Assembly: GCA_015060395.1 (NCBI GenBank)
Contig: SUYP01000002.1
Coordinates: 87,074 to 151,073 of the forward strand
Source of the DNA: Bacteroidales bacterium
Lineage (GTDB): Bacteria > Bacteroidota > Bacteroidia > Bacteroidales > UBA932
DNA: 64,000 bases
Reading direction: 5' to 3'
Each line of letters opens with the position of its first letter. The first letter of the stretch is position 1. The notes beneath the pieces were generated by a model. The model was not told the DNA's origin, made no database searches, and saw only the letters and a program-made list of their open reading frames with translations. The position numbers and the translations under genes were made by a program. Shown here piece by piece: positions 30,885-41,815 of this stretch.

Positions 30885-32999
30885 ATGAAGAACAAGGAAG
30901 ATAAGGAGATAAGGAGGGCCAGCAATGTGCTGAGCGCTTTCCACGTCGTGTTCCTGATCATCGCCATAGCCGCCGTGACCAAGATCGTCATCACTCAGTA
31001 TTTCTGGGAGCCCGATCCTGAATATCTCCACTATTTCCAGCCGAGGAAGAAGAAGATGGACATAGATCCGGACAGAGGAGCCATCATCGACCACAACGGC
31101 AACCTGCTGGCGATGTCCACTCCGATGTATAATATATATATGGACTGCTATGTCCTGAAGGAGGCCCACGACGCCGACACCAGGAACGGCGCCAAGAACG
31201 AGGAAGAATGGGTAGAAAAGGCGAAGAAGCTGGCGGCTATGCTTCCACGGGTGCTGAAGGAGGAAGGCAAGGACGAGGCATATTATAGCACTCTGATATT
31301 CAACGGAAGAAGGAACAAGCGCAGATATGTTCCGATAGCTAAGAACATCGATTATGACGTCCTGACAGAGCTCAAGAAGCTCCCGCTCTACAATGAGAAG
31401 CAGCACAAGGGCGGTCTCATAGTGGAGAAGGTGGAGACAAGGCAGTATCCTTACGACGAGCTTGCGAGGAGGGTCATCGGATATGTGAAGCACAACAACG
31501 ACACTCTGTCCAGACATATCGGCATCGAGGGCAAATACGACTACATTCTTCACGGAAAGAAGGGTGCGGAGTGGAAGAAGATCACCGACAAGAAGAAGAT
31601 GATCAAGGATGTGGACAGCAGCATCGTGGATGTGGAGCACGGATACGACATCAGGACGACCCTCGATATCAACATCCAGGACATAGCTGACAGAGCCCTG
31701 AGAAGGAATATGAGCAGCGAGGAGAACCTTGTGGGCGGCTGCGTGGTGGTTATGGACGTAGAGACCGGCGCCGTGAGGGCTATGGTCAATCTCCAGAAGG
31801 ACAAGAAGGGAGAGTACAGGGAGATATTCAATATGGCCGCAGGAACTCCTGCAGAGCCGGGTTCGGTATTCAAGGCTGTGACTCTGACAACCCTTCTCGA
31901 AGACGGATATGTGGAGCTGGAAGACAAGCTTCCTACCAACCACGGACGTATGAGCGATATGCCTAAGATAAACCAGGACACTTATATCACCACATACGAG
32001 AGCAGGAACAAGACTGACGAGATCCCGGTGATCGACGGTTTCAAGATTTCGTCGAACTATGTGTTCCGCAGGCTTGTGAAGGATCACTACGGCGAGAATC
32101 CGGAAGAGTTCATCAACCGTCTGCACGCATATAACTTCGGAGAGGCATACGAATTCGACCTCACGGAAAGCGGAAGCTCGAAGCCGAGGATTCCGGATCC
32201 TGCAAGCAAGGGATGGACAATATATGACCTCGTATCGGTGGCTATCGGATATTCGGCAAGGGTGACTCCGCTTCAGGTGGCGACATTCTACAACGCCATA
32301 GCCAATGACGGCAAGATGATGAAGCCATACGTCGTGGAGAGCATCGAGCACAACGGAAAGGTGGAGAAGCAGTTCAAGCCGGAGATCCTCAACGGATCCA
32401 TCTGTTCAAAGGCTACGGCTGACACCCTGACCAGGGCTCTGAAGATGGTGACGCTCGAAGGAACCGCCAGCAAGCTGAAGAACGCGAAATGCGTCGTGGC
32501 AGGAAAGACAGGAACATCGAGGATACACCTTACAGCCGAGGAAAGACAGGGAAGCAAGGATCCATATTCCGACAAGGACGGCCGCAAGAAGCATCAGGCC
32601 ACATTCGTGGGCTTCTTCCCGGCAGACGAGCCTCAATATACGGCTATCGTGGTGGTCTATACCGACCTGATCAGTCACAACGTGTATGGAGGAAGCATCC
32701 CTGCCCTGACATTCAAGGAGATAGCGGACGAGCTCTGGGCATATAGTCCCGGCTGGGGAAAGGAGCTGAAGAAGAGAGGCGAGGTGCCGCAGATGCTTGC
32801 AGACCACATCGCCACAAGCACATCTCCCGACAGTCCGGTGCCTGATCTGAAGGGACTGGGTCTGAAGGATGCGCTCTACGCGATTGAGAACAACGGCTAC
32901 AGATGCAGCCACAGCGGCACAGGACACGTCGCGAGCCAGCATCCGGCAGCCGGAACCAGATTGAAGAAAGGAGAAACGATTACCATAAAGTTGCGATGA
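30885..32999 (+). CDS. ftsI: Division-specific penicillin-binding protein with C-terminal PASTA domain
   Basis: DPDRGAIIDHNGNLLA, PGSVFKAVT (SxxK), KTGTS, PASTA-like VPDLKGLGLKDALYAIENNGYRC. Confidence 0.94.
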   Translation: MKNKEDKEIRRASNVLSAFHVVFLIIAIAAVTKIVITQYFWEPDPEYLHYFQPRKKKMDIDPDRGAIIDHNGNLLAMSTPMYNIYMDCYVLKEAHDADTRNGAKNEEEWVEKAKKLAAMLPRVLKEEGKDEAYYSTLIFNGRRNKRRYVPIAKNIDYDVLTELKKLPLYNEKQHKGGLIVEKVETRQYPYDELARRVIGYVKHNNDTLSRHIGIEGKYDYILHGKKGAEWKKITDKKKMIKDVDSSIVDVEHGYDIRTTLDINIQDIADRALRRNMSSEENLVGGCVVVMDVETGAVRAMVNLQKDKKGEYREIFNMAAGTPAEPGSVFKAVTLTTLLEDGYVELEDKLPTNHGRMSDMPKINQDTYITTYESRNKTDEIPVIDGFKISSNYVFRRLVKDHYGENPEEFINRLHAYNFGEAYEFDLTESGSSKPRIPDPASKGWTIYDLVSVAIGYSARVTPLQVATFYNAIANDGKMMKPYVVESIEHNGKVEKQFKPEILNGSICSKATADTLTRALKMVTLEGTASKLKNAKCVVAGKTGTSRIHLTAEERQGSKDPYSDKDGRKKHQATFVGFFPADEPQYTAIVVVYTDLISHNVYGGSIPALTFKEIADELWAYSPGWGKELKKRGEVPQMLADHIATSTSPDSPVPDLKGLGLKDALYAIENNGYRCSHSGTGHVASQHPAAGTRLKKGETITIKLR

Positions 33000-34468
33000 A
33001 GCTTGACAGTATAATAAAGGACAGCGGCAGCGTCATCACCTCCGGAAACGGAAGCATTGAGATCAGCGCCATCTGCTGCGATTCGAGGAAGGCAGTCCCC
33101 GGATCGCTTTTCGTGGCTGTAAAGGGATTTGCAAGCGACGGACACGACTTCATCGCCGGAGCCATCGACAAAGGTGCGGCCGCTATCGTCTATGGAGACC
33201 AGGAAGCAGCTGAAAGACAGGTGATTGCTTCAGGCAAGGACGGAATCGTGATGATCAAGGCGGAATCGGCAAGATACGCGCTTGCGATTATGGCCGCCAA
33301 CTTCTATGACAATCCTTCACGCAAGCTTACCCTCGTGGGCATCACCGGCACAAACGGCAAGACCACGACCGTAACCCTCCTTCACAGGATGTTCACGGCA
33401 ATGGGATACAGCTGCGGACTGCTTTCGACCATAGCAAACTATGTGGGAACAAAGGGAACGGAAGCGATCAACACGACTTCCGACCCTCTGACCATCAACT
33501 CGCTTCTCGACGAGATGGTGCAGGCAGGCTGCGGATACTGCTTTATGGAAGTCAGTTCGATAGGCGTGGAGCAGGAAAGGATAGCTGGTCTGGAGTTCAA
33601 GGTGGGAATATTCTCCAACCTCACCCACGACCACCTCGACTATCACAAGACTTTCGCCGAGTATCTCAGGTGCAAGAAGCTGTTCTTCGACAACCTCAGT
33701 CCAGAGGCATACGCCATCACCAACATTGACGACCGCAACGGAATGGTGATGATGCAGAACACAAAGGCACAGGTGGTCACATATTCCTGCAGGAAGATAG
33801 CCGATCACACCTGCCGCATCATCGAGCAGAGCTTTGAGGGAATGCTTCTGAGGATCGACGACAGAGAGAGCTGGAGCTGCCTCATCGGTATGCACAACGC
33901 CTACAACCTGCTTGCGATATACACTACAGCCGTCACTCTCGGAGCGGATCCGCAGGAAGCCCTGATCGCTCTGAGCAGCCTCAGACCTGCACCGGGACGT
34001 CTGGAGAACATAAGAGGTCCGAGGGATATTTCCGTGATCATCGATTACGCACACACCCCTGACGCTCTCGAAAACGTGCTCAGGACGCTACGTGAGATTG
34101 CTCCCGACCACGAGCTTATATGTCTTTTCGGATGTGGAGGCGACAGGGACAAGACCAAGAGGCCGGAGATGGCGGCAATAGCCCAGAAGCTTGCAGACAG
34201 GATAATCGTGACATCAGACAACAGCCGCACAGAAAGGACAGCCGACATAATGGCCGACATCAAGGCCGGTATGGACACCGCGGGAAGAGCAAAGTCGCTG
34301 TTCATCGAAGACCGGGAAGAGGCAATAAGGACCGCTATTATGATTGCCGGACAGGGAGCGACGATACTGCTTGCCGGAAAAGGCCACGAGACCTACCAGA
34401 TCATCGGAACAGAAAAGAGACATTTTGACGAGAGAGAGATCGTCACAGGAATTTTTGAAACACTTTAG
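32996..34468 (+). CDS. murE: UDP-MurNAc-tripeptide synthetase
   Basis: CDSRKAVPGSLFVAVKGFASDGHDF, GITGTNGKTTT; start MKLDSII overlaps the ftsI stop. Confidence 0.95.
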   Translation: MKLDSIIKDSGSVITSGNGSIEISAICCDSRKAVPGSLFVAVKGFASDGHDFIAGAIDKGAAAIVYGDQEAAERQVIASGKDGIVMIKAESARYALAIMAANFYDNPSRKLTLVGITGTNGKTTTVTLLHRMFTAMGYSCGLLSTIANYVGTKGTEAINTTSDPLTINSLLDEMVQAGCGYCFMEVSSIGVEQERIAGLEFKVGIFSNLTHDHLDYHKTFAEYLRCKKLFFDNLSPEAYAITNIDDRNGMVMMQNTKAQVVTYSCRKIADHTCRIIEQSFEGMLLRIDDRESWSCLIGMHNAYNLLAIYTTAVTLGADPQEALIALSSLRPAPGRLENIRGPRDISVIIDYAHTPDALENVLRTLREIAPDHELICLFGCGGDRDKTKRPEMAAIAQKLADRIIVTSDNSRTERTADIMADIKAGMDTAGRAKSLFIEDREEAIRTAIMIAGQGATILLAGKGHETYQIIGTEKRHFDEREIVTGIFETL

Positions 34469-34471
34469 AAA

Positions 34472-35773
34472 ATGATATACCACCTTATAGAATACCTCAA
34501 GGAGATCGGGATAGACATTCCGGGACAGGGTCTCTTCGGCTATCTGTCCTTCAGAGCCATCATATCTTTCACCACTGCCCTGCTGATATCCATATTCGCC
34601 GGAAGGCGCATCATCAGATGGATCCAGAGGAAGCAGATCGGTGAAGAGATCAGAGACCTCGGGCTCGAAGGCCAGATGCAAAAGAAAGGCACCCCTACAA
34701 TGGGAGGCATAATCATATTCCTCTCCATCATCGTGCCTGTACTCCTGTTCGCCGACCTCACGAACATCTATACCATCCTCCTGATTGTCAGCACAATATG
34801 GTTCTTCATCATCGGATTCGCCGACGATTACATCAAGGTATTCAAGAAGAACAAGGAGGGTATGAGCGAGAAGGGCAAGCTGATCGCGCAGGGTGTTCTC
34901 GGACTGGTCATAGCACTGGCTGTATGCTTCAGCGATGACATAGTGGTGAGAGAGAAGGTGAACCTTCAGGACAACATAGCCATCGAGGCTACCAGCGACA
35001 GCACTTCGATCACAGCTGCAGCCGGCATCGCCGGAGTTGTCGAGAACCACGACGTGATCAAGAGCACCAAGACGACAATTCCGTTCATAAAGAGCCACGA
35101 GTTCGACTACAAATGGCTGTCACCTTTCAAGGGCAAGTTCGGATGGTACTGCAAATGGGCCATCTATATGCTGATGATCATCATCGTCATCACAGCCTGC
35201 TCGAACGGTGTGAACCTCACAGACGGTATGGACGGCCTCGCGACCGGAACATCCGCTATCGTGGGAGTGGTGCTTGGAATATTCGCCTGGCTCTCCGGAA
35301 ATATCCTGAATGCGGAATACCTCAACATTATGTATATACCTGGAAGCGGTGAGATTGCGGTGTTTATGTCCGCATTCGTGGGAGCGCTGATAGGATTCCT
35401 GTGGTACAATTCATTCCCAGCACAGGTGTTTATGGGAGACACCGGAAGCCTTATGCTCGGAGGTATCATCGGAGTATGTGCCGTATTGATCAGAAAGGAG
35501 CTTCTTCTGCCGATCCTCTGCGGAATCTTCTTCGTGGAGAGCCTGTCGGTGATTATGCAGAGATTCTATTTCAAATATACAAAGAAGAAATATGGTGAAG
35601 GCAGGAGGATATTCAGGATGGCTCCTCTGCATCACCACTACCAGAAGGAAGGCGTACAGGCACTGATACAGTGGCCTAAGAAGGCACTTCCCGAGGCAAA
35701 GATCGTGACAAGGTTCTGGATCTGCGGAATGATCCTCGCCGTCATAACAATCGCATTGTTGAAGATAAGATAA
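34472..35773 (+). CDS. mraY: Phospho-MurNAc-pentapeptide transferase
   Basis: [35 protein letters not shown]. Confidence 0.96.
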   Translation: MIYHLIEYLKEIGIDIPGQGLFGYLSFRAIISFTTALLISIFAGRRIIRWIQRKQIGEEIRDLGLEGQMQKKGTPTMGGIIIFLSIIVPVLLFADLTNIYTILLIVSTIWFFIIGFADDYIKVFKKNKEGMSEKGKLIAQGVLGLVIALAVCFSDDIVVREKVNLQDNIAIEATSDSTSITAAAGIAGVVENHDVIKSTKTTIPFIKSHEFDYKWLSPFKGKFGWYCKWAIYMLMIIIVITACSNGVNLTDGMDGLATGTSAIVGVVLGIFAWLSGNILNAEYLNIMYIPGSGEIAVFMSAFVGALIGFLWYNSFPAQVFMGDTGSLMLGGIIGVCAVLIRKELLLPILCGIFFVESLSVIMQRFYFKYTKKKYGEGRRIFRMAPLHHHYQKEGVQALIQWPKKALPEAKIVTRFWICGMILAVITIALLKIR

Positions 35774-35788
35774 AGCACACATATATTT

Positions 35789-37123
35789 ATGTCCAGATTA
35801 GTAGTACTTGGTGGAGGCGAGAGCGGAGTAGGTTCCGCAGTGCTCGCGAAGGTTAAAGGTTATGATGTATTCCTCTCCGATATGGGTCAGATAGCGGAGA
35901 AATACACAGCTGTGCTCGACGAGTGGGAGATCCCGTACGAGCAGGGAAAGCATTCGGAAGACCTCATCCTCAATGCGGACGAGGTGGTGAAGAGCCCGGG
36001 AATACCTCCGAAGGCTCCGATGGTGCAGAAGATATCCGACAGCGGCATCAACATCATCTCGGAGATCGAATTCGCAGGGCGATATGACAATGCGAAGAAG
36101 GTGTGCATCACCGGAAGCAACGGAAAGACCACTACCACATCGCTGATCTATCACCTTCTGGTGCAGGCCGGTCTGAATGTAGGACTCGGAGGCAACATCG
36201 GAAAGAGCTACGCCTATCAGGTGGCGACAGAAAAGCACGACATCTATGTACTGGAGCTCAGCAGCTTCCAGCTGGACAACGTATATGACTTCAAGGCCGA
36301 CATAGCCATAATCACCAACATCACGCCGGACCATCTGGACAGGTACGACTACAAGATGGAGAACTATGTCAAGTCGAAGTTCCGCATCACACGCAATATG
36401 TCGAATGACGACTGCTTTATCTTCTGCTCTGACGACGAGATCACCATCAGGCACCTCGACCAGATCGTTATGAAGGCACAGAAGCTTCCGTTCTCTCAGA
36501 AGGAGGAAGTGGAGCAGGGTGCATTCGTGAAGGACGACAGGATGATCGTCCGCTACAAGGAAGACGAGTGCGATATGTACCTTCAGGAGCTGGCTCTCGG
36601 AGGAAAGCACAATGTATATAACTCTATGGCGGCGGCAATCGCAGCCAAGGCTATGGACATCGACAACGAAGTCATCAGAAACGGACTTGCGACATTCCAG
36701 GCAGTCGAGCATCGCCTCGAGAAAGTGCTGAGCATCAGGGATGTGCTCTACATCAACGACTCCAAGGCTACAAACGTGGATGCAGCGTGGTATGCTCTCG
36801 AATGCCAGACAAGGCCTGTGGTGTGGATCGTAGGCGGTACCGACAAAGGAAACGACTACAGCAGCCTCCTGCCGCTTGCCAAGGAGAAATGCAAGGCTAT
36901 GATATGTATGGGTCTGGACAATGCGAAGTTCCACGAATCGTTCGAGGGCGTTGTACCTGAGATCCACGACGTGACTTCGGCGAAGGATGCAGTTCAGCTC
37001 GCAAGCAGACTCGCAGCGTCAGGTGACGTTGTCCTGCTCTCGCCTTGCTGCGCAAGTTTCGACCTTTTCAAGAATTACGAAGACAGAGGCCGCCAGTTCA
37101 AGGAAGCCGTAAGAAACCTCTAG
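35789..37123 (+). CDS. murD: UDP-MurNAc-L-alanine:D-glutamate ligase
   Basis: ITGSNGKTTTTSLI, ELSSFQLD, NDSKATN. Confidence 0.96.
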   Translation: MSRLVVLGGGESGVGSAVLAKVKGYDVFLSDMGQIAEKYTAVLDEWEIPYEQGKHSEDLILNADEVVKSPGIPPKAPMVQKISDSGINIISEIEFAGRYDNAKKVCITGSNGKTTTTSLIYHLLVQAGLNVGLGGNIGKSYAYQVATEKHDIYVLELSSFQLDNVYDFKADIAIITNITPDHLDRYDYKMENYVKSKFRITRNMSNDDCFIFCSDDEITIRHLDQIVMKAQKLPFSQKEEVEQGAFVKDDRMIVRYKEDECDMYLQELALGGKHNVYNSMAAAIAAKAMDIDNEVIRNGLATFQAVEHRLEKVLSIRDVLYINDSKATNVDAAWYALECQTRPVVWIVGGTDKGNDYSSLLPLAKEKCKAMICMGLDNAKFHESFEGVVPEIHDVTSAKDAVQLASRLAASGDVVLLSPCCASFDLFKNYEDRGRQFKEAVRNL

Positions 37124-37126
37124 GTA

Positions 37127-38533
37127 ATGGAAGACAAGGACTACAGAGAGCCGGAGACCGAAAAGAAAGGCCTCTGGCGCATAATAGACAGTATCGAAGG
37201 AGACAAGGTGATATGGATCATCGTTCTCCTTCTGATTCTTATATCGGTACTGGCGATCTTCTCATCGACCCCGCTTCTCTCCCAGGAGAGCAGGATCGAG
37301 ATTATGAAGAGCCACGGCAAGGTCGCCATAGCAGGCCTGGCCCTGATTTTCGTTCTGTACAAGTTCGTGACCAAGATAGGCATATACAGATTCTTCTCAC
37401 AGTTCGGTTTCTTTGTATCACTGGTTCTGCTCATCCTGCTTGACGGGCACTGCAAGCTGGGCTTCATAAATGCTCAGTATCTGAACGGAGCCTGGAGAAC
37501 CCTGTCTCTGATGGGAGTGCAGATACACGTGTTCGAAGTCGTGAAAGTGGCGATGGTTATGTACCTGGCCTGGGCGCTGCACGCCCTCAAACAGGACAGG
37601 GAAGCTCTGGAAAGGGGCGAGAAAAGCCCTACCTTCTGGTTAGCCAACAGTCTTGCCGAGAAGAAGGGATTTGAATTTATGGCGAAGCCGTTCGCAAAAA
37701 GATCCCTGTATATCTATCTGCCGTCACTTCTTGTGTGCGGACTCGTTATGCCAGGAAGTAACTCCAGCGCCATATTCATAGCACTCATCCTCATCGGAAC
37801 TATGCTGATAGGAGGCATCCCTTTCAAGGAGCTTCTCGCAGCAGGAGCGGCGATGATGGTGATGGCAGGCATCCTTTTCGGGATATACAAAGCGTCTGAC
37901 GGCCAGCAGATGAGACGTATGGCCACATTAGAAAGCCGTATGAAGGCAAACTATGACACGGAAATCCTCGAAAAGTACAGGAAGGAAAGCCCGGAATTCT
38001 ACCACGCCCTGGACTCGATCAGACAGCCATACGGCGCAAGAGTGGCCGTCCACGAAGGCAAGCTCATCGGAAAGGGCATCGGCAACAGCACGCAGAAATA
38101 TTCTGTCACACACATTTATTCCGACTATATGTTCAGCTTCATCATCGAGGAGTACGGACTGCTGGGAGGAATATTCATCATCATCCTGTATCTGAGCCTG
38201 CTGGCCAGAAGTTCGATGACTATAAGGCTGTGCAGCAACGAATTCGCGAAGATAGCCATAGGAGGGCTCGCCTTCCTGATCACCGGACAGGCCTTCCTCC
38301 ACATTATGGTGAATTCCGGTATAATCCCGATGACGGGACAGACCCTGCCTCTGCTAAGTGACGGTGCGAGTGCATTCCTGACTTCCTGCCTTGCATTCGG
38401 TATCATATTGTCAGTGAGCCGAATGGCAAAGAAAAAGACCAGGAGCGTCGAGGAGGCTCAGTTCAAGAGCAGCGATGACATCCAGGCAAGACTCAGCATA
38501 CTTGAACAGATTGACGACGAACAACAGCTGTAA
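37127..38533 (+). CDS. ftsW: FtsW SEDS peptidoglycan polymerase
   Basis: SEDS membrane topology, IEEYGLLGG, IPMTGQTLPLLSDG; dcw position. Confidence 0.93.
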   Translation: MEDKDYREPETEKKGLWRIIDSIEGDKVIWIIVLLLILISVLAIFSSTPLLSQESRIEIMKSHGKVAIAGLALIFVLYKFVTKIGIYRFFSQFGFFVSLVLLILLDGHCKLGFINAQYLNGAWRTLSLMGVQIHVFEVVKVAMVMYLAWALHALKQDREALERGEKSPTFWLANSLAEKKGFEFMAKPFAKRSLYIYLPSLLVCGLVMPGSNSSAIFIALILIGTMLIGGIPFKELLAAGAAMMVMAGILFGIYKASDGQQMRRMATLESRMKANYDTEILEKYRKESPEFYHALDSIRQPYGARVAVHEGKLIGKGIGNSTQKYSVTHIYSDYMFSFIIEEYGLLGGIFIIILYLSLLARSSMTIRLCSNEFAKIAIGGLAFLITGQAFLHIMVNSGIIPMTGQTLPLLSDGASAFLTSCLAFGIILSVSRMAKKKTRSVEEAQFKSSDDIQARLSILEQIDDEQQL

Positions 38534-38537
38534 AGAA

Positions 38538-39680
38538 ATGGGAAAATATAGAAAGATAAAGGCGATAATAAGCGGAGGCGGCACAGGAGGTCACATCTTC
38601 CCTGCCCTTTCGATTGCGGACAAGCTCAAGGAACTTAACCCCGAGACAGAAATCCTGTTCGTGGGAGCAGAAGGCAGAATGGAGATGGACAGGGTACCGG
38701 CAGCAGGCTACGAGATCATAGGCCTGCCAGTGGCCGGTCTTCAGAGGAAGCTCACGCTGTCGAATCTTGCCCTTCCGTTCAAGGTGATCAGAAGTGTCAA
38801 TATGGCAAAGAAGGTCATCAGGGAATTCCGTCCTGACATCGCCATCGGAGTCGGAGGATATGCCAGTGCTCCCCTTCTATGGGCGGCGGAGCGTATGGGA
38901 GTGCCCGTACTCATCCAGGAACAGAACGGATTCGCAGGCCTCACCAACAAGATCCTCGGAAAGAAGGCAAAGGCTATATGCGTGGCGTACGAGGGTATGG
39001 AACGATTCTTCCCTGCCGACAGGATAGTCCTTACAGGCAACCCTATCAGAAAGGAGATCGTCCCTGCAACGGCACAGATGAAGGAGGAGGCGATCAGGTT
39101 CTATGGTCTTGACCCTGAGAAGAAGCACATATTCATAGTCGGAGGAAGCCTCGGAAGCGGCACATTGAACAACGCTATGAAAAAATGGATCACCGACGGA
39201 TGCCCGGGAGGCGAAGGTCTGGAGGTGATATGGCAGTGCGGAAGATACTACAAGCCTGGCACTGACGCATTTATGAAGGAGGCTCAGGAGAATGGGCTTG
39301 GAGGAGGTTGCCTTGGATATATCCATCACAGCGATTTCATAAAGAGGATGGATCTGGCTTACGCTGCAGCCGACATAGTTATCTCGAGATCGGGAGCAAG
39401 TTCGATCTCGGAGCTCTGCGCGGCGCATAAGGCAGCGATCTTCGTACCGTCTCCTAACGTGACCGAGGATCATCAGACCCACAATGCGATGGCTCTGGTA
39501 CGCAAGGATGCGGCTATGATCGTAAAGGACAGCGAGGCGGTGGAAAAACTTATGGAAACAGCCTGCTCGCTGATAGAAGATCCTGAAAAGATTGCTCTTA
39601 TTGAAAGAAATGCGGCCGCTATGGCAAAGACCGATGCGGCTCAGACCATCGCGGACGAAGTTTATAAAATAATCGGATGA
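38538..39680 (+). CDS. murG: UDP-GlcNAc:MurNAc-(pentapeptide) GlcNAc transferase
   Basis: ISGGGTGGHIFPALSIAD, VGGYASAPLLWAA, LIQEQNGFAG. Confidence 0.96.
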   Translation: MGKYRKIKAIISGGGTGGHIFPALSIADKLKELNPETEILFVGAEGRMEMDRVPAAGYEIIGLPVAGLQRKLTLSNLALPFKVIRSVNMAKKVIREFRPDIAIGVGGYASAPLLWAAERMGVPVLIQEQNGFAGLTNKILGKKAKAICVAYEGMERFFPADRIVLTGNPIRKEIVPATAQMKEEAIRFYGLDPEKKHIFIVGGSLGSGTLNNAMKKWITDGCPGGEGLEVIWQCGRYYKPGTDAFMKEAQENGLGGGCLGYIHHSDFIKRMDLAYAAADIVISRSGASSISELCAAHKAAIFVPSPNVTEDHQTHNAMALVRKDAAMIVKDSEAVEKLMETACSLIEDPEKIALIERNAAAMAKTDAAQTIADEVYKIIG

Positions 39681-41041
39681 TGTACACCAATATATATTTC
39701 ATAGGTATCGGCGGAATCGGAATGAGTGCGATCGCCCGCTACTATCATTACAAAGGCCTGAAGGTGAGCGGATATGACAAGACGCCTTCAGAGCTGACTG
39801 CCGCTCTGGAAAGCGAGGGGATCGAAGTCCATTACGAGGACAACATCGGTTTCATCCCGAAGGATGTGGAGAATACGCTTGTGGTATATACCCCTGCCAT
39901 TCCTGCCGATATGGGAGAGCTCGTATATGTGCAGGAACACGGCTACCGCGTCATCAAAAGATCCAGGACGTTGGGTGAAATCGCCCAGGGACAGAAATGT
40001 CTCGCAGTGGCCGGCACACACGGGAAAACGACCACCAGCACACTTCTGGCCCATATTTTCCAGAACAGCGGAGAAGGATGTTCAGCCTTTCTCGGAGGTA
40101 TTTCGAAGAATTACGACACGAATCTTCTGGTCAGCCGCAATCCTGTGATAGTAGCCGAGGCAGACGAATTCGACCGTTCGTTCCTCCAGCTCTTCCCTGA
40201 GATTGCCGTGATAACATCGATGGATGCCGACCACCTTGACATATATTCAGACATCAGCAATATGCACGATGCCTTCAAGGCATTCGCTTCGCAGGTAAAC
40301 GGCACGGTGATCGCGAAATACGGTCTTCCGATAGAACAGAAAGACACCAAGGCGCAGATCCTCAGATATGCCTACGACAATGCTGGAGCGGATTTCTATG
40401 CCAGCGGCATCAAGGTCGATGAATGCGGATATTTCACCTTCGACCTCAACTGGCCGGGCGGTACGGTCAAGGACTGCAAAGTGGGAATACCGGGCTGGAT
40501 AAATGTCGAGAACGCCGTAGCGGCATCCGCAATAGCACTGACATACGGTCTTGACCCTGAGAAAGTTAAGAAGGCACTTTCTTCATTCCAGGGAGTGAAA
40601 AGACGCTTCGACATCCACCTCAACACACCGGGATGCGCATATATAGACGACTATGCCCACCATCCTAAGGAGATATCGGCGGCCATAAGCTCTATGAGGG
40701 ACATCTTCCCGGGCAGAAGGCTCACAGCGATATTCCAGCCTCATCTCTATACGAGGACTAGGGACTTCGCTGATGAATTCGCCGAGGCCCTGAGCGGAGT
40801 GGACAAGCTCATACTCCTGGACATCTATCCTGCTAGGGAAGAACCGATACCGGGAGTGACATCAGAAATCATATTCGAGAAGGTGACGGCTCCTGAAAAA
40901 GTGATTATGAAGAAAGAGGAGCTGATGGAATATCTTCAGAATGAGCCGGTTGACACCCTCATCACCTTCGGAGCAGGAAACATAGACAGATTTATCAGAC
41001 CTATAACTGAAATGCTATGTCAAAGACAGCAAGACATATAA
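39677..41041 (+). CDS. murC: UDP-MurNAc-L-alanine ligase
   Basis: YFIGIGGIGMSAIAR, AGTHGKTTTSTLLAHIF, DDYAHHPKEI. Confidence 0.96.
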   Translation: MMYTNIYFIGIGGIGMSAIARYYHYKGLKVSGYDKTPSELTAALESEGIEVHYEDNIGFIPKDVENTLVVYTPAIPADMGELVYVQEHGYRVIKRSRTLGEIAQGQKCLAVAGTHGKTTTSTLLAHIFQNSGEGCSAFLGGISKNYDTNLLVSRNPVIVAEADEFDRSFLQLFPEIAVITSMDADHLDIYSDISNMHDAFKAFASQVNGTVIAKYGLPIEQKDTKAQILRYAYDNAGADFYASGIKVDECGYFTFDLNWPGGTVKDCKVGIPGWINVENAVAASAIALTYGLDPEKVKKALSSFQGVKRRFDIHLNTPGCAYIDDYAHHPKEISAAISSMRDIFPGRRLTAIFQPHLYTRTRDFADEFAEALSGVDKLILLDIYPAREEPIPGVTSEIIFEKVTAPEKVIMKKEELMEYLQNEPVDTLITFGAGNIDRFIRPITEMLCQRQQDI

Positions 41042-41796
41042 TAAACATAGTATCGGCAGTTCTGCTGACCGCCGTCCTGACGGCCGGATATATAAGCGGA
41101 GTGTCCTGCAGGGCACCTCTGAAATGTACCGGTCTGAACGTGGTGATCAAGGACAGCTCGGCCAACCGCTTCGTCACAAAGGCTGACATCGAGAGATTCC
41201 TCAACAGAGAATACGGGGAATATGCCGGAAAGCCTCTTGACAGCCTGGATCTTACAAAGGTGGAGAAGATCGTGGATTCCAGAAGCGCGGTGTATAAGAG
41301 CGAGGCCTTCACGACAAGGGACGGAAAGCTGAACATCACCGTGACCCAGAGGACTCCGGTCGTACGTTTCCAGAAAAGCGACGGTGGCTTCTATGCCGAT
41401 GCAGAAGGCTTCCTCTTCCCTCTTCAGAGCAGCTATGCCTCAAGGGTGCAGGTCATCGACGGCGATATACCTCTCAAGGCCAACAGCGGCTATAAGGGAG
41501 AGCTCAGCGACCCTAAGGAAAAGGAATGGCTTATGAAAGTGCTGAATGTCGTGAACTATATGGAAAGCAGCAAGTTATGGAGAGACAAGATCGTCCAGAT
41601 AACGGTTTCTGACGGAGGAGAGCTTTCCCTGGTGCCGAGGATAGGTCAGGAGGTCTTCCTCTTCGGGCAACCGGACGACATAGAGGACAAGTTCCGCAAG
41701 ATGGAGATGTACTACAGGAACATCGTTCCGGAAAAAGGGGCCTCTCATTACACAAGGGTGAGCGTGGAGTACGAAGGACAGATAGTATGCAGATAG
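41017..41796 (+). CDS. ftsQ: FtsQ-like cell division protein
   Basis: Single N-terminal TM; position between murC and ftsA. Confidence 0.85.
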   Translation: MSKTARHIINIVSAVLLTAVLTAGYISGVSCRAPLKCTGLNVVIKDSSANRFVTKADIERFLNREYGEYAGKPLDSLDLTKVEKIVDSRSAVYKSEAFTTRDGKLNITVTQRTPVVRFQKSDGGFYADAEGFLFPLQSSYASRVQVIDGDIPLKANSGYKGELSDPKEKEWLMKVLNVVNYMESSKLWRDKIVQITVSDGGELSLVPRIGQEVFLFGQPDDIEDKFRKMEMYYRNIVPEKGASHYTRVSVEYEGQIVCR

Positions 41797-41815
41797 AAAA
41801 CAAAAGATAACATAT

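Noticed and set aside
30471-32351. 626-aa minus-strand ORF across ftsL/ftsI
   Set aside because: Antisense to clear dcw genes; low-complexity H/L/V-rich translation, no family.
34214-35098. 294-aa minus-strand ORF across murE/mraY
   Set aside because: Shadow ORF antisense to two conserved genes.
34900-35140. Possible insertion element in mraY (long segment before [12 protein letters not shown])
   Set aside because: No inverted repeat; an enlarged loop here is, from memory, common in Bacteroidota MraY.
35798-36967. 389-aa minus-strand ORF antisense to murD
   Set aside because: Antisense shadow ORF of a conserved gene.
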